DNA of 64,000 nt from Rothia halotolerans. GTDB lineage: Bacteria > Actinomycetota > Actinomycetes > Actinomycetales > Micrococcaceae. Shown piece by piece: positions 54,958-64,000 of the stretch (within the stretch, counting starts at the first letter, position 1; every line of letters begins with the position of its first letter). The notes beneath the pieces were generated by a model that was given only the letters and a program-made list of their open reading frames with translations, searched no databases and had not been told where the DNA came from. A program made the translations under genes and the position numbers. The DNA is taken from assembly GCF_004136635.1 (NCBI RefSeq), contig NZ_NOIU01000002.1:124001-188000 (forward strand). The letters are read 5' to 3'.

Positions 54958-56526
54958 GTGGATATCGTAGAAATCGCCCGGTGGCAATTCGGCATCACCA
55001 CCGTCTATCACTTCATGATGGTGCCCCTGACCCTGGGGCTGGGCCTGGTCGTGGCCCTGTTCAACGTCCTCTGGGTGCGCACCGGCCGGCACGAGTACCT
55101 GCGCCTGACCAAGTTCTGGGGCAAGCTCTTCCTCATCAACTTCATCATGGGCGTGGCCACGGGGCTGGTCCAGGAGTTCCAGTTCGGGATGGCCTGGAGC
55201 GAGTACTCCCGGTTCGTCGGCGACGTCTTCGGCGCCCCGCTGGCGATGGAGGGCCTGCTCGCCTTCTTCGTCGAGTCGACCTTCCTCGGCCTGTGGATCT
55301 TCGGCTGGGGCCGGCTGAAGCCCAAGATCCACGCCGCCTGCCTCATGGCGGCGGTCGTGGCCTCCTGGTTCTCGGCGTACTTCATCATCGTCGCCAACTC
55401 GTGGATGCAGCATCCCGTGGGCTACGAGATCGTGGACGGCCGCCCCGTCCTCAACGACATCTGGGCCGTGCTGACCAACAACACCGCCATGGTCGCGTTC
55501 CCGCACGCGATCTTCGGCTCGGTCGCCGTGGCCGGCTCCTTCCTGCTGGGCATCGCCTGGTACAAGCTGTGGAAGCGCCGGGTCCGGGGGATCGACACCG
55601 TGGACGCGCAGGGCCGCGTCGTCGTGGGCTCCCTCGAGACCGGCGCCGAGGACCGCGCGGACCACGGCATCTGGCTGCGCTCGCTGCGGCTCGGCTGCCT
55701 CCTCGGGGTCATCGGCTTCGCCGGCACGGCCTTCACCGGCCACGCCCAGGCGCAGCTGATGTACGAGCAGCAGCCCCTGAAGATGGCGGCCGCCGAGGCC
55801 GCCTGCCACGACGGCACCGCCTTCTCCGTGCTGACCATCTCCTCGCCGGGCTCCCGCGACTGCGACGACGTCAACGCCCTCATCGAGCTGCCCGGCCTGC
55901 TCTCCTTCCTGGCCAACGAGAACTTCCACACCGACGTCCCCGGCATCACCACCCTGGAGCCCCAGTACGAGGAGATGTACGGCACCAACCTGGCCGACGA
56001 CGACCTCTACGGGGACCGCGCCGGTAGCGAGATCAGCTACGTCCCGCTCATGGAGGTCACCTACTGGGGGTTCCGCGTCATGATCGGCTTCGGCGGGCTC
56101 GCCGCGGTGGCCTGCGTCTTCGCCTGGTGGATCACGCGCAGGGGTACCGTGCCGGAGGCGAAGTGGCTCATGCGGCTCGCGGTCTTCGGGATCCTGGCCC
56201 CGTTCGGCGCCAACATCGCCGGCTGGGTCTTCACCGAGATGGGACGGCAGCCCTTCGTCGTCGCGCCCAACCCGGACCTGCCCCTGGACCAGCGGGTGTA
56301 CATGTTCACCGAGGCCGCGGTCTCGCCGAACGCCTCGCCGTGGGAGCTGATCTTCTCCCTCGCGTCGCTGTGCCTCATCTACCTCGTCCTGATGGTCGTC
56401 GAGGTCTACCTCATCGCCAAGTACGTCAGATCGGGGGTGGTCGCCGCGATGCCGGAGCTCGTCGAGGAAGAGCACGACGACGATGACGACGACTCCCGCC
56501 GCGACGTCCTCTCCTTCGCCTACTAG
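54958..56526 (+). CDS. cydA: Cytochrome bd oxidase subunit I
   Basis: Quinol-oxidising, oxygen-reducing subunit binding hemes b558, b595 and d. The 522-residue membrane protein has nine or so helices, the heme ligands His18 (Y-H-F-M) and His183 (F-P-H-A-I), the conserved Glu98 (M-E-G-L) and G-W-V-F-T-E-M-G-R-Q-P near residue 420. The quinol loop is the short type. The C-terminus ends in an acidic run (H-D-D-D-D-D-D-S). GTG 54958 has GCGAGGAGAAC upstream. cydB follows after 11 bp and cydDC after that, forming one operon. A high-affinity oxidase for low oxygen or stress. Confidence 0.95.
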   Translation: MDIVEIARWQFGITTVYHFMMVPLTLGLGLVVALFNVLWVRTGRHEYLRLTKFWGKLFLINFIMGVATGLVQEFQFGMAWSEYSRFVGDVFGAPLAMEGLLAFFVESTFLGLWIFGWGRLKPKIHAACLMAAVVASWFSAYFIIVANSWMQHPVGYEIVDGRPVLNDIWAVLTNNTAMVAFPHAIFGSVAVAGSFLLGIAWYKLWKRRVRGIDTVDAQGRVVVGSLETGAEDRADHGIWLRSLRLGCLLGVIGFAGTAFTGHAQAQLMYEQQPLKMAAAEAACHDGTAFSVLTISSPGSRDCDDVNALIELPGLLSFLANENFHTDVPGITTLEPQYEEMYGTNLADDDLYGDRAGSEISYVPLMEVTYWGFRVMIGFGGLAAVACVFAWWITRRGTVPEAKWLMRLAVFGILAPFGANIAGWVFTEMGRQPFVVAPNPDLPLDQRVYMFTEAAVSPNASPWELIFSLASLCLIYLVLMVVEVYLIAKYVRSGVVAAMPELVEEEHDDDDDDSRRDVLSFAY

Positions 56527-56537
56527 GAGCCAGCGCA

Positions 56538-57602
56538 ATGTTCGAACAGTTCATGGACCAGCCCGTCCTCCCCACCGTGTGGTTCTGCGTCGTCGGCTTC
56601 TTCTGGATCGGCTACGTGATCCTCGACGGATTCGACCTGGGCGTCGGCATGCTGATGGGCCGCATCTTCTCCCGGGACGAGAAGGAGCGCCGCCTCCTGC
56701 TCAACACCATCGGCCCGGTCTGGGACGGCAACGAGGTGTGGCTGGTGACCGCGGGAGCGGCGACCTTCGCGGCGTTCCCGATGTGGTACGCCGCCCTGTT
56801 CTCCGCCCTCTACCTGCCGCTGACCCTGCTGCTGCTGGCGCTGATCCTGCGCGCGGTCTCCATCGAGTATCGCGGCAAGGGCAGCGGGCAGCGCTGGAGC
56901 AGCCGGTGGAACGCGCTGATGGTGGGCTCCTCCACCGCCATCGCCTTCCTCATCGGGGCAGCGCTCGCCCTGACCACCACCGGGCTGCCGCTGAACACGA
57001 ACGGGGACCGGGTCGGGGGCCCCTTCGCGTGGGTGACCTGGCCGGCCGTGCTGGGCGGCGTCGCGATGGTGGGGTTCTGCCTGGTGCACGCCCTGGCCTT
57101 CGTGGCGCTGAAGACCGACGGGCAGGTGCGCCACCGGGCCCGGACGCTGCTGGTGCGCTTGCTGCCCGTGGCCCTGCTCCCGGCGGCGGCCTGGGTGCTG
57201 ATCCTGCAGTTCCGGGGAGGGACGCCGCTCTCCTGGGCCTTCACCGCGCTGGCGGTGCTGGGCGGCGTGCTGGCGTGGGTCGCCGCCGTCTCCGGCCGCG
57301 AGGGCCGGGCCTTCGCGGGGCTCGCGGTGTTCATCGGGGCGGGCATGCTGGCCATCTTCCTGGCGCTGTACCCGGCGGTGCTGCCCTCCACCCTGGCCGG
57401 CGGGCTCGACCTGGAGATCGCGACGGCGTCGTCCTCGGCCTACACGCTGCGGGTGATGACGGTGGTCGGCGCCATCGGCGTCCCGGTGCTGCTGATCTAC
57501 CAGTCGTGGACCTACTGGGTCTTCCGCAAGCGGCTCTCGACCGCGCACATCCCGGAGGCCCACAGCGTGACCGAGCTCGCGACCCGTCCCTCGGTGCGAT
57601 AG
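56538..57602 (+). CDS. cydB: Cytochrome bd oxidase subunit II
   Basis: Structural partner of CydA. The 354-residue membrane protein has about eight or nine helices and the family motifs near the N-terminus: F-F-W-I-G-Y-V-I-L-D-G-F-D-L-G-V-G (20-36), and I-G-P-V-W-D-G-N-E-V-W-L (about 59-70). ATG 56538 follows AGGAGC. The gene ends 3 nt before cydDC, which encodes the transporter needed for assembly of this oxidase. Length is typical for the family. Confidence 0.95.
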   Translation: MFEQFMDQPVLPTVWFCVVGFFWIGYVILDGFDLGVGMLMGRIFSRDEKERRLLLNTIGPVWDGNEVWLVTAGAATFAAFPMWYAALFSALYLPLTLLLLALILRAVSIEYRGKGSGQRWSSRWNALMVGSSTAIAFLIGAALALTTTGLPLNTNGDRVGGPFAWVTWPAVLGGVAMVGFCLVHALAFVALKTDGQVRHRARTLLVRLLPVALLPAAAWVLILQFRGGTPLSWAFTALAVLGGVLAWVAAVSGREGRAFAGLAVFIGAGMLAIFLALYPAVLPSTLAGGLDLEIATASSSAYTLRVMTVVGAIGVPVLLIYQSWTYWVFRKRLSTAHIPEAHSVTELATRPSVR

Positions 57603-57605
57603 CCG

Positions 57606-60600
57606 ATGGCACGGACCCGCTCCTCCCGGCGGCCGCCGCTGGGCCCCGACGCCCGGCGGATCCTGCCGCTCCTCGCGGCCGTCAGCGCGGTCCGGGGGCT
57701 GGCGACGGCGGTCTTCGCGGCCGGCGTCGCGACGCTGCTGGCGGGGCTGGCGCGGGCTGGGTTCGACGCCGCCCAGGCCGCGGGCGACCGCAGCTCCTCG
57801 GGGCTGCCGGAGTTCATCGGCGACGCCGCGGCCCGCCTGGACGGCCTCTTCCCGGCCTGGCTCGGGCTCGAGGAGCCGGGATGGGCCTGGCGGGCGGGCG
57901 GCGTCGCGCTGCTCGCGCTCCTGGCCCGGGCGCTCGGCGACTGGGGGCTCTCGGTCGCCGCGCGGCGGGCCGCCGGACGGGCCAAGTCCGGCATCCGGGC
58001 GCGGCTGCTGGAGCGGATCCTCGGCGCGCCCGCCCCGATGGGCGGGGAGAGCGGGGCCGCCGGGAGCGCCGGGGGCGACGCCGTGCTGGTCTCCCGCGGC
58101 CTGGACGCCCTGGACGACTACTACGTCAAGACCCTCACCGCTGCCGTGGCCTCCGCGGTGATCCCCCTGCTGGTGTGGATCGTCGTGGCGCTGCACGACG
58201 TGCTCAGCGCGGTGGTGCTGGCCCTGACCGTGCCGCTGGTGCCCCTGTTCATGGCGTTGATCGGCGGGAGCACCCTCGAGGAGACCCGGCGCTCCCAGAA
58301 CGGCCTGCTGCGGCTCTCCGAGCACATCGTGGAGCTCGCGCGCGGCCTGCCGGTGCTGGTGGGGCTGCGGCGGGACCGCGCCCAGGCCAAGGCTCTCGAG
58401 GAGCTGGGGGAGGACTACCGGCGTCGGACCATGCGCACGCTGCGCTCGGCCTTCATGTCCTCGCTGGCGCTCGAGCTGATCACGACCCTCTCGGTGGCCG
58501 TGGTGGCGGTGTTCATCGGGGTGCGACTGGTCAACGGCGGGATCGGCCTGGACACCGCGCTCCTGCTGCTCCTCATCGCGCCGGAGTGCTTCCAGCCCCT
58601 GCGGGACCTCGGCACCGCCTTCCACCAGTCGCAGGACGGCGTCGAGGCCCTGCGCCGCGCAGAGGAGCGGCTGGAGGCCGAGCCGCCGCGCTCCCCGGTG
58701 CGCCGGACCGGCGCCCCTGGCCTGCGCGTCGTCGATCTCCGCCTGGGCTATCCGGGGCGGGAGGCCGTGCTGCGCGGGGTCGGCCTGCGAGCGGAGCCCG
58801 GGGAGATCACGGCCCTGACCGGGCCCTCCGGCTGCGGGAAGTCGAGCCTGCTGCACAGCGTCGCCGGGCTGGTCGGCGATGAGTCCTCGGGGGAGGACAA
58901 CAAGCTCTCGGGGGAGGAGGCCGCCGAGGGCGCCCGGCTGAGCGGTGAGATCGAGGTCGGCGGACCGGTGCTGTGGATCGACCAGTCCCCGGAGTTCACC
59001 GCCCCCACCGTCCTGGACGAGGTGGGCCTGATGCTCGACCCCGACCACGCGGAGCACTGGCTGCGCGGGAGCGGCGCCGAGGAGGAGGCTGAGGAGGCCC
59101 GGGAGCCCGCCCCGGAGACGACGCGGGAGGCCCGCGCCGTCCTCGTCGAGCTGGGCATCGAGGACCTCGCCGCGCTCGCCCCGGCCGCCGTCAGCTCGGG
59201 GCAGGCGCGCCGGCTCGCCGTGGCGCGCGTGCTCGCCGCCGTGCGGGGCTCCGGGGAGTCGCCGGTGGTGCTGGTCGACGAGCCCACCGCCCACCTCGAC
59301 GCCGCGGCCTCGGCCCGCGTCGGCGCCGCCCTGGAGCGGCTCGCGCGGGCGGGCGCCACGGTGCTGGCGGTGACCCACGACGCCGCGCTCGCGGCCGCTG
59401 CGGACCGGCACCTGCGCATGTCCGGCTCCGGGGAGATCTCCGAGGCCGCGGACGGGGCCGTGCCGGCGGACCACGCGGCGCCGGGGAGCACAGCGGCTCC
59501 GCCTGCACCCGCCGATCCGGCACCCGCCTCGGAGCCCGCAGGGGAGCGGACGCCGCCTGCGGGGAGGGCCGACGGCGCCTCCTCCGCCCACGACGCCGCC
59601 ATGCGCCGAGACGCCCGCACGGGCTCCGTCCCGCGCCCCCTCCCGACGCTGCGCGCGCTGGGCCGGCTGACCGGCGCGTCCCCGTGGCGGGTCCTCGTCA
59701 GCATCGCGCTGGCCTTCCTGACCGTGGCCTTCGGCGCCGCGCTGACCGCGCTGTCCGGGTGGCTCATCGTCCGTGCCTCCCAGCAGCCGGGGCTGATGTA
59801 CCTGCTCCTGGCCATCACCGGCGTGCGCTTCTTCGGCCTGGGCCGGGCGATCTTCCGCTACGCGGAGCGGCTGTTCACCCACGACCTGGCCCTGCGCGCC
59901 TCCGAGCGCCTGCGGATCGGCTCCTGGCTGGCCACCGGCCGGTCCGCACTCGGCGTCCGCTCCCTCCTGCGCGGCAGCACCTTCCTGGACCGGCTGATCG
60001 GCGACGTCGACGACCTGCGCGACGCCCTGCCCCGCGTGCTGCTGCCCGCCGCGACCCAAGTGCCGGTCATGGCCGCGGCGGTGCTGGCCACCGCGATCAC
60101 GGTGCCCTCCGCGACGTGGCTCGTGGCCCTCGCCGCGGTGCTCGGCTGCACCCTGGTCCCGTGGGCCGCGCTGCGGGCCGACCGCAGCGCGGAGCACCGC
60201 GTGCGCTCGGCGAACTCCGCGACCCTGCGCCTGGCTGCCGACGCGATCGAGGCCGCCGACGACGTCCGCGGCAACGGCCTGGTCCGCCCGGTCCTGCGTG
60301 TGGTCCGCTCCCGTGAGGCGGCTGCGCGCCGGGCCTCCGCCCGGGCCGCCTACGCCGCGGGTCTCGGCGGCGGGGCGAGCCTCGCGCTGTGGTGGGCGAC
60401 CGCGCTGGGCGTCGTCGCCCTCGCCTGGGGGCCGGTGACCGAGGGCGCCGTGAGCGCCCCCGTGGCCGCGATCCCGGTGCTGCTGTGCACCGCGCTGGTG
60501 GAGCCGACCGCCCAGGCGACCGAAGCGCTGCGCTCCTGGCCCGCCCTCGCGCGCCTGGTGGCGAAGATCGACGCCGAGGTCGACGCGGCGCCCCTGCCGG

Positions 60601-61400
60601 ACCAGGAGGAGGCGACCGACGACCGGGACGACGCCGGCGCCTCCTCGGCGGCCGGGGTCGAGGCCGAGGCGGTCGCGGCCCGCTGGCCCGGCATGGAGCG
60701 GCCCGCCCTGACGGGTCTGAGCGGCGGCGCGGCGCCCGGACGGTGGTGGGGCATCACCGGGCCCTCCGGCTCCGGGAAGACCACGGCGCTCGCCGTGCTG
60801 CTGGGCTTCCTGCCGGCGGAGGAAGGACGGGTGCAGATGGGCGGAGCCCTCGCCTCCCCGGGACGGCTCCGCGGGCTCGCGGCGTGGTGCCCGCAGAACG
60901 CCTACGTCTTCGACTCCACGCTGCGGGGCAACCTCTCCCTGGCCCGGCCGCGGGGCGAGGCGCCCACGGACGAGGAGATGGGGGTCGCCCTGGAGCGCGT
61001 GGGGCTGGACGGCCTGCTGGCCGACCTGCCGCGGGGGCTGGAGACCGGCGTCGGCGCGGGGGGCTCGAGGCTCTCCGGGGGGCAGCGGCAGCGGCTCGCG
61101 GTGGCCCGCGCCCTGCTGACCTCCTCACCCCTGCTGCTGCTCGACGAGCCGACCGCGCACCTGGACGCCGAGACGGCGGAACGAGTCATGGAGGAGATCG
61201 CCCGCGGGACGGCTGCGGGGACCCCCGCAGCCGTCGCCGCGGCCCCAGCGGCGGCTGCGGAGGGCCGCGGACGGGGACCGGCTCCGGGCCCGGCCGAAGC
61301 AGGAGCGGTGCCGAGCGTCGTGATCGTCTCCCACCGCCCGGAAGACCTCCGGCACTGCGACGACGTCACGACGCTCGGGCCGGCCGCCGTCCGGGTGTAG
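57606..61400 (+). CDS. cydDC: Fused CydD-CydC ABC transporter for cytochrome bd assembly
   Basis: Heterodimeric thiol (cysteine/glutathione-type) or heme-related ABC exporter required for cytochrome bd maturation, here a single 1264-residue chain. The N-terminal CydD half has six helices and an ATPase with Walker A G406-P-S-G-C-G-K-S, a degenerate signature (V-S-S-G-Q, not LSGGQ) and Walker B V-V-L-V-D-E-P. A 70-residue Ala/Pro/Glu-rich linker (about 617-675) leads to the CydC half with its own six helices, Walker A G1052-P-S-G-S-G-K-T, canonical L-S-G-G-Q and L-L-L-L-D-E-P. The asymmetric ATP sites are usual for heterodimeric exporters. ATG 57606 is 3 nt after the cydB stop. Confidence 0.93.
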   Translation: MARTRSSRRPPLGPDARRILPLLAAVSAVRGLATAVFAAGVATLLAGLARAGFDAAQAAGDRSSSGLPEFIGDAAARLDGLFPAWLGLEEPGWAWRAGGVALLALLARALGDWGLSVAARRAAGRAKSGIRARLLERILGAPAPMGGESGAAGSAGGDAVLVSRGLDALDDYYVKTLTAAVASAVIPLLVWIVVALHDVLSAVVLALTVPLVPLFMALIGGSTLEETRRSQNGLLRLSEHIVELARGLPVLVGLRRDRAQAKALEELGEDYRRRTMRTLRSAFMSSLALELITTLSVAVVAVFIGVRLVNGGIGLDTALLLLLIAPECFQPLRDLGTAFHQSQDGVEALRRAEERLEAEPPRSPVRRTGAPGLRVVDLRLGYPGREAVLRGVGLRAEPGEITALTGPSGCGKSSLLHSVAGLVGDESSGEDNKLSGEEAAEGARLSGEIEVGGPVLWIDQSPEFTAPTVLDEVGLMLDPDHAEHWLRGSGAEEEAEEAREPAPETTREARAVLVELGIEDLAALAPAAVSSGQARRLAVARVLAAVRGSGESPVVLVDEPTAHLDAAASARVGAALERLARAGATVLAVTHDAALAAAADRHLRMSGSGEISEAADGAVPADHAAPGSTAAPPAPADPAPASEPAGERTPPAGRADGASSAHDAAMRRDARTGSVPRPLPTLRALGRLTGASPWRVLVSIALAFLTVAFGAALTALSGWLIVRASQQPGLMYLLLAITGVRFFGLGRAIFRYAERLFTHDLALRASERLRIGSWLATGRSALGVRSLLRGSTFLDRLIGDVDDLRDALPRVLLPAATQVPVMAAAVLATAITVPSATWLVALAAVLGCTLVPWAALRADRSAEHRVRSANSATLRLAADAIEAADDVRGNGLVRPVLRVVRSREAAARRASARAAYAAGLGGGASLALWWATALGVVALAWGPVTEGAVSAPVAAIPVLLCTALVEPTAQATEALRSWPALARLVAKIDAEVDAAPLPDQEEATDDRDDAGASSAAGVEAEAVAARWPGMERPALTGLSGGAAPGRWWGITGPSGSGKTTALAVLLGFLPAEEGRVQMGGALASPGRLRGLAAWCPQNAYVFDSTLRGNLSLARPRGEAPTDEEMGVALERVGLDGLLADLPRGLETGVGAGGSRLSGGQRQRLAVARALLTSSPLLLLDEPTAHLDAETAERVMEEIARGTAAGTPAAVAAAPAAAAEGRGRGPAPGPAEAGAVPSVVIVSHRPEDLRHCDDVTTLGPAAVRV

Positions 61401-61502
61401 CGCTCCCGGCACACCCGGTCCGGGCACCGGCCCCGGGCCTGTGTCGAGCACGGATCCGGTGCCGAGCGCGGAGGATCGGCACGATCCCGGGGCACCCGGC
61501 CT

Positions 61503-61558
61503 CAGCACACCAGGCCCGGTGCGCCTTCCAGGCCCCAGCGCACCCGGCCCGGTGCGCC
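61503..61558. repeat. Two direct copies of a 23-bp palindromic unit
   Basis: 61503-61525 and 61536-61558 differ at two positions and each contains GC(G/A)CACC...GGTGCGC arms that can form a short hairpin. They lie between convergent cydDC and parC, so they may end both transcripts; the stretch 61401-61575 otherwise shows only GC-rich sequence. Confidence 0.55.
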
Positions 61559-61575
61559 CCGCCCCGGCCCCCGCC

Positions 61576-64000
61576 TCACCCCGCGGAGAGCGAGGGGCCC
61601 ACGGCGTCGATCGTCTGGTTCATCTGCACGCCCGAGCCGTCCCGGGCGCCGTGCTCGGTGGGCAGCGGACGGGCCACGCCCGCCGCCGAGACCGCCCGCG
61701 CCGGCCCGGGCCCTGCCCACGCCAGCGAGAGCTCCCGCTCGCCCTTGAGGAAGCGGTGCGCCCGGACGCCGCCGGTCGCCCGGCCCTTGGCCGGGTACTC
61801 CTCCAGCGGCGTGACCTTGGCCGAGGCGGCCCCCGCCCCGGGCAGCGAGCCCTCGGGCGTGGCCACGGTGACCACCACGGAGCCGTCGCTGGGGGAGGCG
61901 GCGCCGAAGAAGAGCACGGCGTCGTCCTCGGCCAGCTTGACGCCCGCGACGCCGCCGCCGGTCCTGCCCTGGGGACGGACCTTCCCGGCGTCGAACCTCA
62001 GCAGCTTGGCCTGGCGGGTGATGAAGACCAGCGCGTCGTCGTCCGCGGCGGCGCAGGCCCCCACGACCTCGTCGCCGGGCTTCAGCGCGATGCCCTCCCA
62101 GTCGTCGCGGTTCAGGGGGTACTCGGGCTGCAGGCGCTTGACGACGCCGCGCCGGGTCCCCAGGGCGAGCACGCTGTTCAGCGGGGCCAGGGCCACCAGC
62201 CGCTCGCCCTTCCCCAGGCTCAGGAACTCGCCGGCGACGGCGCCGCCGGCCGGATCCGGGAAGCCGGAGCGGACCTCGAGCTGGGGGAGGTCCATCACGT
62301 TGACGCGGACCATCCGGCCGGCCGAGGTGACCGCGCCGACCTCGCCGCGCGCGGTGGCGGGCACGAGGGAGGCGAAGGCGTCGTGCTTGGTCCGCTTGGA
62401 CGGATCCGCCAGCTCCTCGCGGCCGCCGGCGCGGCCCGGGGTGCGGCCCATCCGCCCGGAGGTCGTCAGGACGGCCCAGCACGGGTCGTCCGCGATCTCC
62501 AGGGCGAGCCCCAGGCCCTTCTTGGCACCGCTCGCGGCCGCCGGGTCGGTGGCAGAGGCGGCGAGGACGGCCAGCTCGTCCTGGTCGGTCAGGCGCGTGC
62601 GCCGGTCCGTGCCGTAGCGCTCGGCGACCTCGCCGAGCTCCTCGGAGACCAGCGTCCGCAGCCTCGCGTCCGACTCCAGGATCGCGGTCAGCTCCTCGAT
62701 CCGGCGCTGCAGCTCGTCCCGCTCGCCCTCCAGCTCGATCCGGGAGAACTTGGTCAGCTGCCGCAGCCGCAGCTCGAGGATGTGGTTGGCCTGCAGCTCG
62801 GACAGGTCGAAGACGGTCATCAGCCGCTCGCGGGCCTGGGCCGTCTCATCCGAGCCGCGGACGATCTGGATGACCTCGTCGATGTCCACGATCGCCAGCA
62901 GCAGGCCCTCGACCAGGTGCAGCCGGGCCTTGGACTTCCCCAGCCGGTGGCTGGTGCGGCGGCGCACGACGTCGATCCGGTGGTCCACGTAGACTCGCAG
63001 CAGGTCCAGCAGCCCCAGGGTCTGCGGCTGCCCCTGGACCAGCGCGACGTTGTTGATGCCGAAGGAGTCCTCGAGCGGCGTGTGCTTGTACAGGCTCTGC
63101 AGCACGGCGTGCGGGTTGAAGCCGTTCTTCAGCTCGATGACCAGCCGGGTGCCGTTCTTGCGGTCGGTGAGGTCCACGACGTCGGAGATCCCGGAGAGCT
63201 TCTTGGACTGCACCCCGTCCTTGATCTTGTCGATGACCTTCTCGACGCCGACCAGGTACGGCAGCTCCGTGACCACGATGCCCTGCTTGCGCGGGGTCAC
63301 CTGCTCGATCGAGGTGCGCGCCCGGGTCCGGAAGGTGCCGCGCCCGGTCGCGTAGGCGTCCCGGATCCCGGCCAGCCCGGCGATGACCCCGCCGGTGGGC
63401 AGGTCGGGGCCGGGGATGAAGCCCATGACGTCGTCCAGCGTCGCCTGGGGGTTCTCGATCAGGTGCTGCGCGCCCGCGATGACCTCGCGCAGGTTGTGCG
63501 GGGCCATGTTGGTGGCCATGCCGACGGCGATGCCCGAGGAGCCGTTGACCAGCAGGTTGGGGAAGGCCGCGGGCAGCACGCCGGGCTGGGTGAACTGGTT
63601 GTCGTAGTTCGGGACGAAGTCGACGACGTCCTCGTCCAGGTCGCCGGTCAGCGCCTGCGCGGCCGGGGCCATCCGGGCCTCGGTGTAGCGGGCGGCGGCC
63701 GGGCCGTCGTCGACCGAGCCGAAGTTGCCGTGCCCGTCCACCAGCGGCAGCCGCATCGCGAAGGACTGGGCCAGGCGCACCATCGCGTCGTAGATCGCGC
63801 CGTCGCCGTGCGGGTGCAGCTTGCCCATGACCTCGCCGACCACGCGCGCCGACTTCACGTGGCCGCGTTCCGGCCGCAGCCCCATCTGCATCATCATGTA
63901 CAGGATGCGCCGCTGCACCGGCTTGAGCCCGTCCCGCGCGTCCGGCAGGGCGCGGGAGTAGATCACCGAGTACGAGTACTCCAGGAAGCTGGTCTCCATC
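61576..64000 (-). CDS. parC: DNA topoisomerase IV subunit A (5' end outside window)
   Basis: DNA-cleaving subunit of topoisomerase IV, partner of ParE at 49.6 kb. About 807 residues are visible and the frame is open at the window edge, so a short N-terminus is missing. Visible features: the winged-helix quinolone region ([12 protein letters not shown]), the active-site tyrosine at residue 105 of the visible part (A-A-R-Y-T-E), the coiled-coil gate and a C-terminal beta-pinwheel from about residue 500. No GyrA box (QRRGGRG) is visible in the pinwheel, which favours ParC over GyrA. The gene converges on cydDC. Confidence 0.88.
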   Translation of the reverse strand, partial: METSFLEYSYSVIYSRALPDARDGLKPVQRRILYMMMQMGLRPERGHVKSARVVGEVMGKLHPHGDGAIYDAMVRLAQSFAMRLPLVDGHGNFGSVDDGPAAARYTEARMAPAAQALTGDLDEDVVDFVPNYDNQFTQPGVLPAAFPNLLVNGSSGIAVGMATNMAPHNLREVIAGAQHLIENPQATLDDVMGFIPGPDLPTGGVIAGLAGIRDAYATGRGTFRTRARTSIEQVTPRKQGIVVTELPYLVGVEKVIDKIKDGVQSKKLSGISDVVDLTDRKNGTRLVIELKNGFNPHAVLQSLYKHTPLEDSFGINNVALVQGQPQTLGLLDLLRVYVDHRIDVVRRRTSHRLGKSKARLHLVEGLLLAIVDIDEVIQIVRGSDETAQARERLMTVFDLSELQANHILELRLRQLTKFSRIELEGERDELQRRIEELTAILESDARLRTLVSEELGEVAERYGTDRRTRLTDQDELAVLAASATDPAAASGAKKGLGLALEIADDPCWAVLTTSGRMGRTPGRAGGREELADPSKRTKHDAFASLVPATARGEVGAVTSAGRMVRVNVMDLPQLEVRSGFPDPAGGAVAGEFLSLGKGERLVALAPLNSVLALGTRRGVVKRLQPEYPLNRDDWEGIALKPGDEVVGACAAADDDALVFITRQAKLLRFDAGKVRPQGRTGGGVAGVKLAEDDAVLFFGAASPSDGSVVVTVATPEGSLPGAGAASAKVTPLEEYPAKGRATGGVRAHRFLKGERELSLAWAGPGPARAVSAAGVARPLPTEHGARDGSGVQMNQTIDAVGPSLSAG

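Overview
The window is a very GC-rich, densely packed chromosomal segment of an actinobacterium. Gene content and order point to Micrococcales, most likely Micrococcaceae (Arthrobacter/Kocuria/Micrococcus/Nesterenkonia-like). Supporting signs are the division-wall cluster running into sepF, yggT and wag31, the PPGK-type polyphosphate glucokinase, the long N-terminal MetAP, glnA/glnA2/glnE with DUF4191 and RDD neighbours, and a MurE that lacks the diaminopimelate-type DNPR motif, as expected for L-Lys peptidoglycan. Genus is an inference. No rRNA, tRNA, CRISPR array, insertion sequence or prophage was recognised; this is conserved core chromosome.

Layout. (1) 1-20.3 kb: the dcw cluster on the plus strand: end of an FtsL-like gene, ftsI, murE, murF, mraY, murD, ftsW, murG, murC, ftsQ, ftsZ, then pgeF, yggS, sepF, yggT, wag31/divIVA, lspA and an RluD-family pseudouridine synthase. 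From murE to ftsQ most genes overlap by 1-4 nt. ftsZ has its own long leader with a large hairpin and is followed by two strong hairpins. (2) 20.3-26 kb: dnaE, hisD, nrdR. (3) 26-30 kb: ppgK and map (minus), a small SPOR-like gene (plus), panB (minus). (4) 29-36 kb: nitrogen assimilation: glnA2 and glnE (plus) facing glnA (minus), with a GlnR-type box upstream of glnA; then an RDD membrane protein. (5) 36-44.5 kb, minus strand: DUF4191, lipA, lipB, a small membrane protein, the two-lipoyl-domain E2 acyltransferase, lpdA and pepA; lipoate synthesis and transfer sit beside the enzymes that use lipoate. (6) 44.7-49.3 kb: PAC2 protein, DUF4192 protein, the principal sigma factor (with a SigR-type promoter in its leader), DUF7455. 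(7) 49.5-64 kb: parE and parC (parC runs off the window), separated by an L-lactate permease, malate dehydrogenase, cydA, cydB and a fused CydDC transporter, a block that looks like lactate/malate use coupled to cytochrome bd respiration.

Regulatory picture. Strong GC hairpins close almost every transcription unit, mostly without U-tracts. Recognisable -10 boxes are TANNNT, usually TAGANT. In eight genes (dnaE, hisD, map, panB, RDD, lipB, the 116-aa membrane protein, mdh) the -10 box ends only 6-7 nt before the start codon, which predicts leaderless mRNAs. Inverted repeats sit over the parE -10 box and upstream of cydA. I found no unambiguously new multi-gene system. The best leads are these regulatory signals and the conserved genes of unknown function (PAC2, DUF4192, DUF4191, DUF7455 and the 116-aa membrane protein).
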